Assembly: GCA_015057275.1 (NCBI GenBank)
Contig: SVEO01000012.1
Location: 1 to 64,000, forward strand
Source of the DNA: Lachnospiraceae bacterium
GTDB taxonomy: Bacteria; Bacillota; Clostridia; Lachnospirales; Lachnospiraceae
Direction of reading: 5' to 3'
Length of the DNA: 64,000 nucleotides
The stretch's first letter is position 1. Each line of letters starts with the position of its first letter. Position numbers and translations under genes: made by a program. Shown one piece after another: positions 9,866 through 19,593 of the stretch. Under the pieces are notes generated by a model. The model ran no database searches. It was not told where the DNA came from and saw only the letters and a program-made list of their open reading frames with translations.

Positions 9866-10291
9866 GCTATTATGGTAGCAGCGGTCGTAGGTGACATCTT
9901 CACCAAACCAATCCGGAGGCAGGAAATTTTCTGCCTCTTCTTTTGTTTCAAATTCTACCTCTGCCAGCACAAGACCTTCAAAACGGCCCTCAAAAATATC
10001 GAGTTCAATTGTGTGTCGCTCGTCGAATGGAATGCGATAGCGGCGCTTTGTAATAATATTACCATCCGCTTTCGCCAGCAGATGCTCGTAGCTTTGCTTG
10101 TTTAGTGGAAGATTATATTCCTCGCGCATCATCATACCGCCGCCCTTATATGTCAGCGTGTAGGTATCATCATCCTTGCGCACACGCACCACCGGCCCTG
10201 TCGATAAATACCCCTGTTGCAAATGCGACGAAGGATAATTCTCTAAATTCTCCGGCAACGATTTAATTAAAAACTTTCTTTCAATCTCCAT
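9845..10291 (-). CDS. CYTH domain protein (triphosphate-binding)
   Basis: This 148-residue protein is a CYTH/TTM-superfamily member, a fold that binds triphosphates in a beta tunnel and hydrolyses tripolyphosphate or related substrates. The N-terminal ExExK signature appears as MEIERKF. Further charged strands expected of the tunnel are RVRKDDDTYTLTYKG, RRYRIPF and ELDIFEG. The length matches small bacterial CYTH proteins. GGGGAG lies 7-8 nt before the ATG. The gene is convergent with the plus-strand block and shares a terminator with it. The specific substrate cannot be read from the sequence. Confidence 0.9.
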   Translation of the reverse strand: MEIERKFLIKSLPENLENYPSSHLQQGYLSTGPVVRVRKDDDTYTLTYKGGGMMMREEYNLPLNKQSYEHLLAKADGNIITKRRYRIPFDERHTIELDIFEGRFEGLVLAEVEFETKEEAENFLPPDWFGEDVTYDRCYHNSFLSRLP

Positions 10292-10326
10292 AAATTCTCC
10301 CCGGATTCTGATTTTTGTTGATAACT

Positions 10327-10355
10327 ATTATACTACATTTTTGTTGAATTTGAAA
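10327..10355 (-). promoter_or_regulatory. Candidate promoter of the CYTH gene
   Basis: On the minus strand a perfect TATAAT lies at 10327-10332. The -35 position 17 bp away is TTTCAA (10350-10355), a poor match, so the -10 carries most of the evidence. Confidence 0.45.
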
Positions 10356-10430
10356 CAAGATTTATCAAGTTTATAAAATCCGCAAAGGAAGGATATCATT
10401 CGTGCTTCCTTTTCCCTTGCTCGCTCTACG

Positions 10431-10460
10431 TTGACATTTCCCCGTCATTCATGTTATTCT
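10431..10460 (+). promoter_or_regulatory. Promoter of the DJ-1 family gene and downstream module
   Basis: TTGACA at 10431-10436 and TATTCT at 10455-10460 are 18 bp apart. This leaves a leader of roughly 70 nt containing two copies of GCTTCGGAATGG (10490-10501 and 10517-10528) before the start codon. Confidence 0.6.
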
Positions 10461-10506
10461 AAATTTATATGGACAGAGGCCGAGTTAATGCTTCGGAATG
10501 GCGTTT

Positions 10507-10531
10507 CAGCGTAAACGCTTCGGAATGGAGG
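10507..10531 (+). repeat. 25-bp leader repeat, copy 1 (identical to 20754-20778 on the minus strand)
   Basis: This 25-bp sequence begins CAGCGTAAACGCT and ends CGGAATGGAGG. It includes the ribosome binding site of the DJ-1 gene. The same 25 bases occur without mismatch on the minus strand at 20754-20778, again ending in the ribosome binding site of a gene (DUF4364). AGCG-TAAA-CGCT forms a small hairpin just upstream of the Shine-Dalgarno. Confidence 0.85.
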
Positions 10532-10536
10532 AAAAT

Positions 10537-11079
10537 ATGAAAATATATGCATTTTTAGCGGATGGAATGGAAGAAGTTGAATTACTGGCGGTGACGGACT
10601 GCCTGCAGCGTGCGAAGGTGGAGACTGTACTCGTTTCCGTGATGGGACGCAAGGAAGTGGTAAGTTCGCACAACGTGACAATTGTGGCAGACGAGCAAAT
10701 TGAGGATGTGGATGTTGCGGATGCGGATTTGTTATTCCTGCCGGGCGGTATGCCGGGAACAACGAATCTCAGTAACTGTGCATTGCTGATAGAAATGCTA
10801 AAAAAGCATGCAGCAGCCGGTAAGCGAATCGCAGCAATTTGCGCGGCACCGAGCGTGCTTGGACAGAATGGTTTACTCACGGGCAAGAAAGCGACCTGTT
10901 ATCCGGGCTTTGAGAATGCGTTGATTGGCGCGGAGTACACCGGCGAGAAGGTAGTGACCGACGGCCTTATTACCACTGCTAAGGGCATGGGAGCGGCTAT
11001 CGATTTGGGACTAGAACTGGTGAAAATTTTAGTAAGTGGGGAGGAAGCGCAGCGCGTTTGCGATGCAATCTATTACTAA
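10537..11079 (+). CDS. DJ-1/PfpI family protein
   Basis: This 180-residue protein belongs to the DJ-1 branch of the class I glutamine amidotransferase-like superfamily. The conserved early glutamate is in LADGMEEVE, and the nucleophile-elbow cysteine is near residue 101 in AAICAAPSVLG. LFLPGGMPG is also typical. Family roles include glyoxalase/deglycase-like chemistry and oxidative stress protection; which applies here is unknown. I chose the ATG at 10537 because GGAGG lies 6 nt upstream. The in-frame ATG at 10498 would translate the repeat-containing leader. The next gene starts 1 nt after its stop. Confidence 0.9.
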   Translation: MKIYAFLADGMEEVELLAVTDCLQRAKVETVLVSVMGRKEVVSSHNVTIVADEQIEDVDVADADLLFLPGGMPGTTNLSNCALLIEMLKKHAAAGKRIAAICAAPSVLGQNGLLTGKKATCYPGFENALIGAEYTGEKVVTDGLITTAKGMGAAIDLGLELVKILVSGEEAQRVCDAIYY

Positions 11080-11080
11080 T

Positions 11081-12031
11081 ATGACGAGAGCGGAAATTAA
11101 AAATATGGCTGTCAGAATGCAGCAGGAAATTAATAAAGTAATTATCGGTCAGGAGCAAACCGTAAAATTTGTAGTGGCGGCATTGTTCGCTGATGGGCAT
11201 GTGCTTCTGGAAGATGTGCCGGGAAGCGGTAAGACGATGCTTGCCAAGGCGGTTGGTCGTACCATTGGCGGCAATTTTTCCCGCATTCAGATGACACCGG
11301 ATTTACTGCCGGCAGACATGACCGGAATCAATTACTTTAATATGAAAACATCGGAATTTCAATTTCTGCGTGGACCAGTGTTCACAAACGTACTTGTGGC
11401 GGATGAAATCAACCGTGCGACGCCGAAAACACAGGCAGGTCTCTTGGAATGCATGGAAGAAAAACAGGTGACCGTGGATGGTACAACCTATTCACTGGAT
11501 GATGTGTTTATCGTGCTGGCAACGCAGAATCCGGTCGATAATCAGGGTGTATTCCCGTTGCCGGAAGCGCAAATTGACCGTTTTCTTGTGAAGCTGGGGA
11601 TGGCGTATCCAAAGCATGATTCGATGGTACAGATTTTGCAGACACATCTCGGTGGTGGGAAGCCCGTGCTTGATGCGGTAGAAAAAGTGGTCGACATAAG
11701 CGAAGTGTTCACGGCGAAAAAATTAATCAGAGAGACGGAGGTACACGAAGATATTTTACATTATGTGGCCGAAATAGTGGAGGAAACACGCAGTCACTCC
11801 GGCGTGCTTTTGGGTATCAGCCAGCGTGGTGCGTTGGGACTTGTGCGCATGGCACAGGTATTAGCAGCCTTTGACGAGCGAGATTATGTGCTGCCGGACG
11901 ATGTGAAGGAAGCGGCGGTGCCGGTACTGGCGCACCGCCTGATTTTGAAAAACAGTGAGCGTATGAAACAGAATCGTGAGCAGGAAATCATCGAAGAAAT
12001 CTTGGGAAGAGTTTCCGTTCCAACGGAATAG
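11081..12031 (+). CDS. MoxR-type AAA+ ATPase
   Basis: MoxR ATPases act as chaperones, usually with DUF58/vWA partners. The 316-residue protein has Walker A in EDVPGSGKT, Walker B in LVADEIN, and the MoxR-typical ATQNPVDNQGVFPLPEAQ with DRF. The start is uncertain: ATG at 11081 follows the DJ-1 stop by 1 nt and suggests coupling, ATG at 11063 overlaps that gene with GAGGAAG upstream, and ATG at 11105 is also possible. All three precede the conserved IGQEQ. The DUF58 gene follows 8 nt later, the usual arrangement for this module. Confidence 0.92.
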   Translation: MTRAEIKNMAVRMQQEINKVIIGQEQTVKFVVAALFADGHVLLEDVPGSGKTMLAKAVGRTIGGNFSRIQMTPDLLPADMTGINYFNMKTSEFQFLRGPVFTNVLVADEINRATPKTQAGLLECMEEKQVTVDGTTYSLDDVFIVLATQNPVDNQGVFPLPEAQIDRFLVKLGMAYPKHDSMVQILQTHLGGGKPVLDAVEKVVDISEVFTAKKLIRETEVHEDILHYVAEIVEETRSHSGVLLGISQRGALGLVRMAQVLAAFDERDYVLPDDVKEAAVPVLAHRLILKNSERMKQNREQEIIEEILGRVSVPTE

Positions 12032-12039
12032 AATATAAA

Positions 12040-13110
12040 ATGGAAGATATTATTAAAATTTTGGTCGTTCTCTTGCTTGAAGGAGCGGCGCTTCTGCTTA
12101 TTTTAGTGGGGATTACGTTACTCTATGAGGTGTTGCGTGCATTGGGTATCAAAAAGCTCGAATACAAGCGTTATTTTTCGGAAGTCGGTGTATTTGAGGG
12201 AGAATCACTGGAAATGATTGAAGAAGTGACAAACCACGCATTTTTTCCGATGCTGCGGGTCGATGTGGAATCGTATGTAACATCGAAAATCCGCATGGAA
12301 GGATGCGAGGAGCGCAATGAAGTAATGCAACATTTTGTCAGCCGATTTCCGGTTGTCATGCCATTTACGACCATCCGAAGAAAACACCCATGCAAAGCAG
12401 AAAAGCGAGGATATTACCGTTTAGAATCCGCGAAGATGATGTTCGCCGATTACGATATGTTTTTGCAGAGCGAAGCTGAGCTTTATATATATCCGCGCGA
12501 ACTGAGCTTGCAGGAAGAAGAGACATTTCACCGTTATTTACAATATAATGCCGCATCGAAGCTGCCGATAATCGCTGACCGATTTGCCTTTGCCGGCGTA
12601 CGCGAATATCGTACGACAGATGCGCTTGGCGCAGTCAATTTTAAGGCTACGGCTAAATACGGTCAGTTGATGGTAAATGAACCGGAATATCTGATGGGGC
12701 GGCAGGTCAAAATTTATGTAAATTTTGAGCCAGCGGACGGCTTGGATTTAAATGAATTTCGCGAGCGCATGGAGCGGGCTTTAAATTACGTTTCGCACGC
12801 TTTTACAAAAGCATTTCGCGAGGGGAATCGCTTCGGTTTTGGGGCAAATTGTCGCACAGAAACCGGTGACTATTACTCGAACGTGCCGCTCGGTACCGGA
12901 TTTGTGCATTATACCGAGCTGTTAAAGGAATTAGCCAAAGTGCAGTCGTACTTTGGTAATTCGTTTGTCTCCGTCATTGATATGGATTTGTACAAATCCA
13001 TCCGTTGTGCAGAGGTATACCTACTGACTTCATATGTGGACGAAGGGATCGAGAATCGTATCGAGCGTCTGCAGCAACTAGGCAATACCGTGAGGGTAGT
13101 ACAGGTATAG
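12040..13110 (+). CDS. DUF58 domain protein
   Basis: This 356-residue protein has a membrane helix at about residues 5-30 (ILVVLLLEGAALLLILVGIT) and then a cytoplasmic DUF58 region. The DUF58 signature is clear in AGVREYRTTDALGAVNFKAT. DUF58 proteins form operons with MoxR ATPases and carry a vWA-like domain thought to be remodelled by MoxR. No good ribosome site is present, which fits translation coupled to the MoxR gene. It is followed 3 nt later by the DUF4129-like gene. Confidence 0.85.
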   Translation: MEDIIKILVVLLLEGAALLLILVGITLLYEVLRALGIKKLEYKRYFSEVGVFEGESLEMIEEVTNHAFFPMLRVDVESYVTSKIRMEGCEERNEVMQHFVSRFPVVMPFTTIRRKHPCKAEKRGYYRLESAKMMFADYDMFLQSEAELYIYPRELSLQEEETFHRYLQYNAASKLPIIADRFAFAGVREYRTTDALGAVNFKATAKYGQLMVNEPEYLMGRQVKIYVNFEPADGLDLNEFRERMERALNYVSHAFTKAFREGNRFGFGANCRTETGDYYSNVPLGTGFVHYTELLKELAKVQSYFGNSFVSVIDMDLYKSIRCAEVYLLTSYVDEGIENRIERLQQLGNTVRVVQV

Positions 13111-13113
13111 AGT

Positions 13114-13803
13114 ATGAATATGATAAAATGGAAAGAAATCATTAAAAAATGTTTGTTTTCGATGAAGATGCCGTACTTTGCCGTGCGTCTGGGAATCTGG
13201 CTGGCGATTCTTCTTAGCTCACACATGAAGTTTATGGCGTCGCCGTTAGAAAGCATGGGCAGAGAGGGTTGGAACATCGCCCGCAATATTGGTTTGCTGC
13301 TTGTAGTAATCGAGGTGCTGCGCTTGCAACGTTGGGAGCGAATAAAAGAGCGTACGCTGGCTTTTTTTCGCAAAGCGGGACACGTCTTTTTGAGTGTGCT
13401 AGCCGGAGGTGTCGATTTCATCGCGCGCCTGTTCTCACTTACCAAGAGCCATGCGAGCACATTGCAGAACATCACAAATTATAAAGATGAAACGCTCAAA
13501 CGGGGGAAACAACAGAAAAAGAAAAAAAACGTACGCCGTTGGAAAAAATTTAACAAGATGACAAATAATGAAAAAGTACGTTTCCTTTATTGGAAGAAGC
13601 GGGATGCCTGGGAGCGTGCCGGCATGAGAGTCAACGAATCCGCAACACCGAAAGAGCTGCTGAATCAGGCCTTGCACTTAAAGGGCGCGGGGCGCAGCGC
13701 ACAGACGGCAGAGAAACTTGTCTCTGAATACGAGCAAGTGCGGTACCGTAAAGATTACAATGCAAATGAGGAAACGGTGTCATATTTGGCAGAAAAAATT
13801 TAA
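13114..13803 (+). CDS. DUF4129-like membrane protein
   Basis: This 229-residue protein has two hydrophobic segments (about residues 20-36 and 55-70), a lysine-rich stretch near 128-145, and a C-terminal region (VRFLYWKKRDAWERAGM, then TPKELLNQA and SEYEQVRY) that resembles the DUF4129 cytoplasmic tail found in MoxR/DUF58/transglutaminase operons. The full transglutaminase protein usually found in such operons is absent. It starts 3 nt after the DUF58 gene. The family assignment is by pattern only. Confidence 0.6.
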   Translation: MNMIKWKEIIKKCLFSMKMPYFAVRLGIWLAILLSSHMKFMASPLESMGREGWNIARNIGLLLVVIEVLRLQRWERIKERTLAFFRKAGHVFLSVLAGGVDFIARLFSLTKSHASTLQNITNYKDETLKRGKQQKKKKNVRRWKKFNKMTNNEKVRFLYWKKRDAWERAGMRVNESATPKELLNQALHLKGAGRSAQTAEKLVSEYEQVRYRKDYNANEETVSYLAEKI

Positions 13804-13813
13804 GAAAAAGTAG

Positions 13814-13842
13814 ATGACAAGGGCAAAAGAGTGTGTTATAAT
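13814..13842 (+). promoter_or_regulatory. Promoter of tig
   Basis: ATGACA at 13814-13819 and TATAAT at 13837-13842 are 17 bp apart. The transcript would carry a leader of about 110 nt before tig. Confidence 0.65.
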
Positions 13843-13958
13843 CGCCGTAATTGTGTAGTAAAATACGCATTTCATAAAGAAAAATCAATTTGAAACGAAA
13901 TTAGAAATTCTGCTGACGCGAAACTATCGCAAAAGAGCAGAGCAATTAGGAGGACGAC

Positions 13959-15245
13959 ATGAGCGTACAGGTAGAAAAGCTTGAGAAGAACATGGCTAAG
14001 CTTACCATCGAAGTAAGCGCAGAAGAATTTGAAAAGGCATTGCAGGCTGCATATTTAAAGCAGAGAGGTTCCATCTCCGTGCAGGGCTTCCGCAAGGGCA
14101 AAGTTCCACGTCAGATGATTGAAAAGATGTATGGACCGGCTATCTTTTATGAAGAAGCTGTAAATTCTTGCATCCCGGGTGCATACGCAGATGCAGCAGC
14201 AGAATGCGGTTTGGAAATTGTTTCCCAGCCGGAAATTGATGTTGTACAGGTAGAAAAGGGCAAGAGCTTTATTTTCACAGCAGAAGTAGCAGTAAAGCCG
14301 GAAGTAACTTTAGGTGATTATAAAGGCATCGAAGTTGTAAAGGCGGAAGTAGAAGTTTCTGACGAAGAAGTAGCAGCAGAATTAGAGAAGGTTCGTAAGC
14401 AGAATGCAAGAACTATTACTGTTGAGGACAGAGCAGTAGAAAGCGGTGACACAGTTACTATCGATTTCGAAGGCTTTGTTGACGGTGTTGCATTCGAGGG
14501 CGGCAAGGGCACAGATTATCCGTTGACCATCGGTTCCCACTCCTTCATTGACACATTTGAAGATCAGTTAATCGGCCACAACATCGGTGATGATGTTAAG
14601 GTTAACGTTACTTTCCCGGAACAGTATCAGGCGGCAGACCTCGCAGGCAAGCCGGCAGTATTCGAAGTTAAGGTTAAGGCAATCAAGGCTGAGGAATTAC
14701 CGGAAGTGGATGACGATTTCGCACAGGACGTATCCGAATTTGATACCTTAGAAGAATACAAGGCTGACTTAGCAAAGGGCTTAGCAGAAAAGAAGGAAAA
14801 AGATGCGAAGAACGCGATGGAAGACGAAGCCATCGAAAAAGTAATCGCGAACGCACAGATGGATATTCCGGAGAAGATGATTGAAGCTCAGCAGCAGCGT
14901 ATGATAGAGGATTTTGCAGCAAACTTACAGCAGCAGGGTCTCTCCATGGAACAGTACATGCAGTTTACCGGCTTGAATCAGGCTATGTTGATGGAGCAGG
15001 TAAAGCCACAGGCTGAAAAGAGAATCCAGTCCAGATTAGTATTAGAAGCGATTGCTAAAGCAGAAGCAATCGAAGTTGCGGATGCGGAAGTTGATGCAGA
15101 GTTAGAAAAGATGGCATCCATGTACAAGATGGAACTTGAAACTGTTAAGGGTTATATGGGTGAAGAAGGAATTGCTCAGATGAAGGAAGATATTGCCGTA
15201 CAGAAGGCCGTTGAGGTTGTTATGGCAAATGTTGTCGTAAAATAA
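13959..15245 (+). CDS. tig: Trigger factor
   Basis: Trigger factor is the ribosome-bound chaperone that meets nascent chains. The 428-residue protein has the ribosome-binding loop GFRKGKVPR near residues 44-52, an FKBP-type prolyl isomerase domain at about 150-240 (DTVTIDFEGFVDG, then IGHNIGDD), and a C-terminal helical chaperone domain. Length is normal. AGGAGG lies 7 nt before the ATG. It heads the tig-clpP-clpX-lon-engB cluster, the standard Firmicute order. Confidence 0.97.
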   Translation: MSVQVEKLEKNMAKLTIEVSAEEFEKALQAAYLKQRGSISVQGFRKGKVPRQMIEKMYGPAIFYEEAVNSCIPGAYADAAAECGLEIVSQPEIDVVQVEKGKSFIFTAEVAVKPEVTLGDYKGIEVVKAEVEVSDEEVAAELEKVRKQNARTITVEDRAVESGDTVTIDFEGFVDGVAFEGGKGTDYPLTIGSHSFIDTFEDQLIGHNIGDDVKVNVTFPEQYQAADLAGKPAVFEVKVKAIKAEELPEVDDDFAQDVSEFDTLEEYKADLAKGLAEKKEKDAKNAMEDEAIEKVIANAQMDIPEKMIEAQQQRMIEDFAANLQQQGLSMEQYMQFTGLNQAMLMEQVKPQAEKRIQSRLVLEAIAKAEAIEVADAEVDAELEKMASMYKMELETVKGYMGEEGIAQMKEDIAVQKAVEVVMANVVVK

Positions 15246-15283
15246 TTGTTTCCAGATTCGGGCAAAAAGAAAGGAAGATTTAA

Positions 15284-15874
15284 ATGGCTTTAGTACCTTA
15301 TGTCATTGAACAGACAAGCAGAGGCGAGCGCAGTTATGATATTTATTCCAGATTATTAAAGGAAAGAATCATCTTCCTCGGCGAAGAGGTAAATGATGCG
15401 ACTGCAAGCACAATTGTTGCACAGTTACTGTTTTTGGAATCGGAAGACCCGTCTAAGGATGTACATTTGTATATCAACAGTCCGGGAGGTTCCGTAACAG
15501 CCGGCATGGCAATCTATGATACCATGCAGTACATTAAGTGCGATGTTTCCACGATTTGTATTGGTATGGCTGCCAGCATGGGCGCGTTCCTGCTAGCAGG
15601 TGGTGCCAAAGGCAAGCGTTTTGCACTCCCGAATGCGGAGATTATGATTCATCAGCCGCTCGGAGGAGCAAAAGGTCAGGCGACCGAGATTCAAATTGCT
15701 GCGGAGCACATCTTAAAGACAAAGAAAAAGTTGAACGAAATTTTAGCAGCAAACACAGGAAAGCCTTTTGAAGTAATCCAGGCGGATACCGAAAGAGACA
15801 ATTGGAAGACTGCAACAGAAGCCTTAGAGTATGGCTTGATTGACCACGTCATCGAGAACCACAAGGGCGTATAA
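15284..15874 (+). CDS. clpP: ATP-dependent Clp protease proteolytic subunit
   Basis: ClpP forms the tetradecameric proteolytic chamber fed by ClpX. The 196-residue protein has the nucleophile serine in [11 protein letters not shown] and the catalytic histidine in [10 protein letters not shown], and YINSPGGSV is conserved. AAAGGAAG precedes the ATG. It lies 38 nt after tig and 68 nt before clpX. That gap contains an imperfect GC-rich hairpin (15886-15914) with no T run. Confidence 0.97.
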   Translation: MALVPYVIEQTSRGERSYDIYSRLLKERIIFLGEEVNDATASTIVAQLLFLESEDPSKDVHLYINSPGGSVTAGMAIYDTMQYIKCDVSTICIGMAASMGAFLLAGGAKGKRFALPNAEIMIHQPLGGAKGQATEIQIAAEHILKTKKKLNEILAANTGKPFEVIQADTERDNWKTATEALEYGLIDHVIENHKGV

Positions 15875-15942
15875 GTACAGAACAGAAGGCGGGGCAGAAT
15901 CACTGCGCCGCCTTTCGAAGTTATTTCATTTGGGAGGAAATT

Positions 15943-17214
15943 ATGGCAGGAAAGATGGATGGCACGAGAAGCAGAATTTGCCGTTGTTCATTTTGCGGCA
16001 AGAGTCAGGAACAGGTAAGAAAACTGATTGCCGGTCCAGACGACATGTTTATTTGTGACGGTTGCGTTGCACTTTGCAGCGATATCATAGATGAAGAATT
16101 GGAAGAATACGAAGAAGAGGAAAGCTTTGAAATCAATCTGTTAAAGCCGAAGGAAATGAAGGCATTCCTCGATGAATATGTCATCGGTCAGGATGAGGCG
16201 AAAAAAGTACTGTCTGTGGCTGTTTACAACCATTATAAGAGAATTTTGGCTCCAAACGATTTGGATGTGGAGCTTCAAAAGAGCAATATATTGATGCTTG
16301 GCCCGACCGGCTGTGGCAAAACATTCCTTGCACAGACGCTGGCGAAGCAGTTGAACGTACCGTTTGCGATTGCCGATGCTACAGCGCTGACTGAGGCCGG
16401 CTATGTGGGCGAGGACGTGGAAAATATCTTGTTAAAGCTGATTCAGGCGGCGGACTACGATGTGGAACGTGCCCAAGTTGGCATTATCTATATCGATGAG
16501 GTTGACAAAATTACAAAGAAATCCGAGAATGTTTCAATCACCCGTGATGTTTCCGGCGAGGGCGTGCAGCAGGCATTGTTGAAAATTTTAGAGGGTACGG
16601 TTGCCAGCGTGCCACCACAGGGCGGCAGAAAACACCCGCATCAGGAATTGATTCAGATTGACACGACAAACATTCTGTTTATTTGCGGAGGTGCGTTTGA
16701 TGGTTTGGAAAAGATTATCGAAAGCCGTACCGAAAAATCTTCTATCGGTTTCGGCGCAAATCCGATAGATAAGCGCGGTGATAACATCGACCGGCTGTTT
16801 GAGGAAGTGATGCCGCAGGACTTGACGAAGTTTGGCTTGATTCCGGAATTTATCGGCCGTGTACCGGTTGTTGTTTCATTGAAATCACTTGATAAAGAGA
16901 TGCTGGTAAGAATTCTTACTGAGCCGAAAAATGCGATTATCAAGCAATACGAGAAGATGTTTGAGTTAGATGATATTGAGTTGAAATTTACCGACGAGGC
17001 AGTTGCGGCGATTGCAGAGCTTTCCTTAAAGAGAAAGACCGGCGCGCGTGGTTTGCGTTCCGTGATTGAAAAAGCGATGATGGACGTGATGTTTGAGCTG
17101 CCGAGCGACGAGACAGCGGTTTCCTGTACTATTACAAAGGAAGTTGTTGAGAACGGCGCGGCACCGATTGTCGAATACGCCGATGATAATTCGAAGCGTA
17201 AGAAAAGAGCATAA
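15943..17214 (+). CDS. clpX: Clp protease ATPase subunit ClpX
   Basis: ClpX unfolds proteins and delivers them to ClpP. The 423-residue protein has the N-terminal four-cysteine zinc domain ([10 protein letters not shown] and CDGCVALC), Walker A in [10 protein letters not shown] near residue 120, pore loop GYVGEDVEN, Walker [11 protein letters not shown], and the ARF-like C-terminal domain GARGLRS. GGGAGG precedes the ATG. The lon gene begins 1 nt after its stop. Confidence 0.97.
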   Translation: MAGKMDGTRSRICRCSFCGKSQEQVRKLIAGPDDMFICDGCVALCSDIIDEELEEYEEEESFEINLLKPKEMKAFLDEYVIGQDEAKKVLSVAVYNHYKRILAPNDLDVELQKSNILMLGPTGCGKTFLAQTLAKQLNVPFAIADATALTEAGYVGEDVENILLKLIQAADYDVERAQVGIIYIDEVDKITKKSENVSITRDVSGEGVQQALLKILEGTVASVPPQGGRKHPHQELIQIDTTNILFICGGAFDGLEKIIESRTEKSSIGFGANPIDKRGDNIDRLFEEVMPQDLTKFGLIPEFIGRVPVVVSLKSLDKEMLVRILTEPKNAIIKQYEKMFELDDIELKFTDEAVAAIAELSLKRKTGARGLRSVIEKAMMDVMFELPSDETAVSCTITKEVVENGAAPIVEYADDNSKRKKRA

Positions 17215-17215
17215 A

Positions 17216-19531
17216 ATGGTTCGTGAATTGGTTCAAATGCCGATGATTCCCTGTAGGGACTATGTGGTTCTGCCGGGGACGGCGGCACATTTTGATGTAG
17301 AAGAGAAAAACTTAATAGCGGGCTTGGAAAAAGCGATGCGCACGAATCAACTGGTTTTTGTGGTTCTGCGTAAAGAACCGGCAGGGGATGATGTTTTGGC
17401 GGTACGCGGCGTTGGCACGATTTGTCGTATGAAACAGATGATGCGCATGCAGAACGGAGTGCATCGTGTGGTGGCACAGGGCGTGAAAGCAGCAGACGTA
17501 TATCAGGCGTTTGAGCAGGAGAATTATCTTGTGGCGGAAGTTTCCGAGCAGGCAGACGAGCCTGCGGATGGGGACGCATACCGCACTGAGGCGATGAATC
17601 GAATTGTCAGAGAACAAGCGGTGTTATATGCTTCCGAGATGAACAGCGGAAATAAGGTGGCATTCAAGCGTTGCTTAAGCACGCCGGAGTTACCGAAGCT
17701 GTTGAATCAGATTATCGCAAACCTGCCGATTACAATCGAAAAACGCCAGCAGTATTTGGAACTTACAAGCCTTAACGCACGTTATCAGTATGTGTTGGAA
17801 TGTCTGGCTGCGGAGTTGGAGATTAGTCGCATAAAGAAACAAATTATGGATGAAACGAAGATTCGCATCGACAAGAACCAAAAAGAGTTCGTTTTGCGCG
17901 AACAGATGAAGGTTATTCGAGGCGAACTTGGTGAGGATAACAGCGTTTCCGATGCGGACGAGTTTTTGGAAAAGACAGAAAGTCTTGCTGCACCGGAGGA
18001 AATTAAAGAAAAGCTGCGCAAGGAAATTCGAAAATTTAAATTATTGATGGGGAATTCGGCTGAAAATTCGGTCGTCCGCACCTATATTGAGACGTTGCTC
18101 GAATTTCCGTGGGATTTGCGAAGTAAAGAATTAAACGACATTCGTCGCACGAAGCATATTTTGGAACGCGACCATTATGGCATGGAAAAGGTCAAGGAAC
18201 GCATCTTGGAATATCTGGCGGTGCGCAAGCACACGAAGAAGGAGATGGGGTCTATCTTATGTCTGGTTGGGCCCCCGGGTACCGGAAAGACGTCGATTGC
18301 CAAGTCGGTAGCAGAGTCACTTGGACGCAAGTATGTGCGTCTTTGTTTGGGTGGTGTGCGCGATGAAGCGGAAATTCGCGGGCACAGACGAACATATCTC
18401 GGCTCGATGCCGGGACGAATTGCGGCAGCCATGAAGCAGGCTGGCACGAAAAATCCACTGATGCTGCTCGATGAAATCGACAAGCTCGGCAACGATTTTC
18501 GCGGTGACCCTGCGAGTGCATTGCTGGAAGTGCTTGACGGTGAGCAGAACAAAGCCTTCCGTGACCATTATTTGGAAGTGCCGCTCGATTTATCGGAGGT
18601 GTTGTTCATTTGCACGGCTAACACCACGGACACGATTCCGCGACCACTTTTAGACCGCATGGAAATCATCCAGTTGTCCGGTTATACGGAATATGAAAAA
18701 TTCCACATTGCAAAACAGTATTTTGTGGATAAGCATAGAAAAAATTGCGGATTAAAGAAGAGTGAATTTGACCTCGCGGATGATGCAATTTATGAATTGA
18801 TTCGTTATTACACGAAGGAAGCCGGTGTGCGACAGCTCGAGCGAAATATCGCTGCCCTCTGCCGCAAAAAGGTTTACGAGAAATTAGCTAAAGAAAATAC
18901 CGGTACGTCGGCAGTCCTTAGGGTGGAGGATATCGCGCATTATCTCGGCAAGCGTAAAGTTTACCGTGAACAGAGAAATGCTGATGATGCAGTTGGTATT
19001 GTACGCGGACTGGCTTGGACGGCTGCCGGCGGCGACACGCTGCAGATTGAAGTGGCGAGTATGCCGGGCAAAGGGAAGCTATTACTGACCGGTCAGCTTG
19101 GTGATGTGATGCAGGAGTCAGCCAAGACAGCACTTTCCTATGTACGCAGTATTGCCGGGGAGTTCGGCGTGCCGGACGATTATTTTGAAACGCATGATTT
19201 GCATTTGCACGTGCCGGAAGGTGCTGTGCCGAAAGATGGTCCGAGTGCGGGCATCACAATGGCAACCGCGATTTTATCCGCGGCGACAGAGAAGAAAATC
19301 AGAGCCAATTTGGCAATGACCGGAGAGATTACACTGCGTGGCAGAGTGCTGCCAATCGGTGGTGTAAAGGAAAAGCTTTTGGCGGCCAAAGCAGCGGGCA
19401 TTGGTTTGGTGCTTGTGCCGCAGGAAAACGAGCCGGATGTGGCAGAACTTAACGAAAAAATTTGCGAGCATCTGACGATAACATTTGTCGGTAGTATGCA
19501 GGAAGTTTTGGAGAACGCTTTCGCAGAGTAA
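17216..19531 (+). CDS. lon: ATP-dependent protease Lon
   Basis: Lon degrades misfolded and regulatory proteins. The 771-residue protein has the N-terminal LON domain (MIPCRDYVVLPGT), Walker A GPPGTGKTS near residue 351, and the catalytic Ser-Lys dyad: Ser near 677 in PKDGPSAGI and Lys near 719 in GGVKEKLLAAKAAG. The start is the ATG immediately after the clpX stop (TAA-A-ATG). A longer frame from 17093 lies inside clpX and is not supported. The ribosome site is weak, so coupling to clpX is likely. Confidence 0.96.
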   Translation: MVRELVQMPMIPCRDYVVLPGTAAHFDVEEKNLIAGLEKAMRTNQLVFVVLRKEPAGDDVLAVRGVGTICRMKQMMRMQNGVHRVVAQGVKAADVYQAFEQENYLVAEVSEQADEPADGDAYRTEAMNRIVREQAVLYASEMNSGNKVAFKRCLSTPELPKLLNQIIANLPITIEKRQQYLELTSLNARYQYVLECLAAELEISRIKKQIMDETKIRIDKNQKEFVLREQMKVIRGELGEDNSVSDADEFLEKTESLAAPEEIKEKLRKEIRKFKLLMGNSAENSVVRTYIETLLEFPWDLRSKELNDIRRTKHILERDHYGMEKVKERILEYLAVRKHTKKEMGSILCLVGPPGTGKTSIAKSVAESLGRKYVRLCLGGVRDEAEIRGHRRTYLGSMPGRIAAAMKQAGTKNPLMLLDEIDKLGNDFRGDPASALLEVLDGEQNKAFRDHYLEVPLDLSEVLFICTANTTDTIPRPLLDRMEIIQLSGYTEYEKFHIAKQYFVDKHRKNCGLKKSEFDLADDAIYELIRYYTKEAGVRQLERNIAALCRKKVYEKLAKENTGTSAVLRVEDIAHYLGKRKVYREQRNADDAVGIVRGLAWTAAGGDTLQIEVASMPGKGKLLLTGQLGDVMQESAKTALSYVRSIAGEFGVPDDYFETHDLHLHVPEGAVPKDGPSAGITMATAILSAATEKKIRANLAMTGEITLRGRVLPIGGVKEKLLAAKAAGIGLVLVPQENEPDVAELNEKICEHLTITFVGSMQEVLENAFAE

Positions 19532-19593
19532 GGAAAAAGCCGTGAGAAAGTGTTGCCAAATGCGGAAGAAAGAACAGGAGGTTACAAGACCAA

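Noticed and set aside
10385-10420. AAAGGAAG...CTTCCTTT inverted repeat as a terminator
   Set aside because: The loop is long and no gene ends next to it; the CYTH and DJ-1 genes are divergent here.
15875-15942. GC-rich hairpin between clpP and clpX as terminator
   Set aside because: The stem at 15886-15914 is imperfect and lacks a T run; clpX has no separate promoter that I can see.
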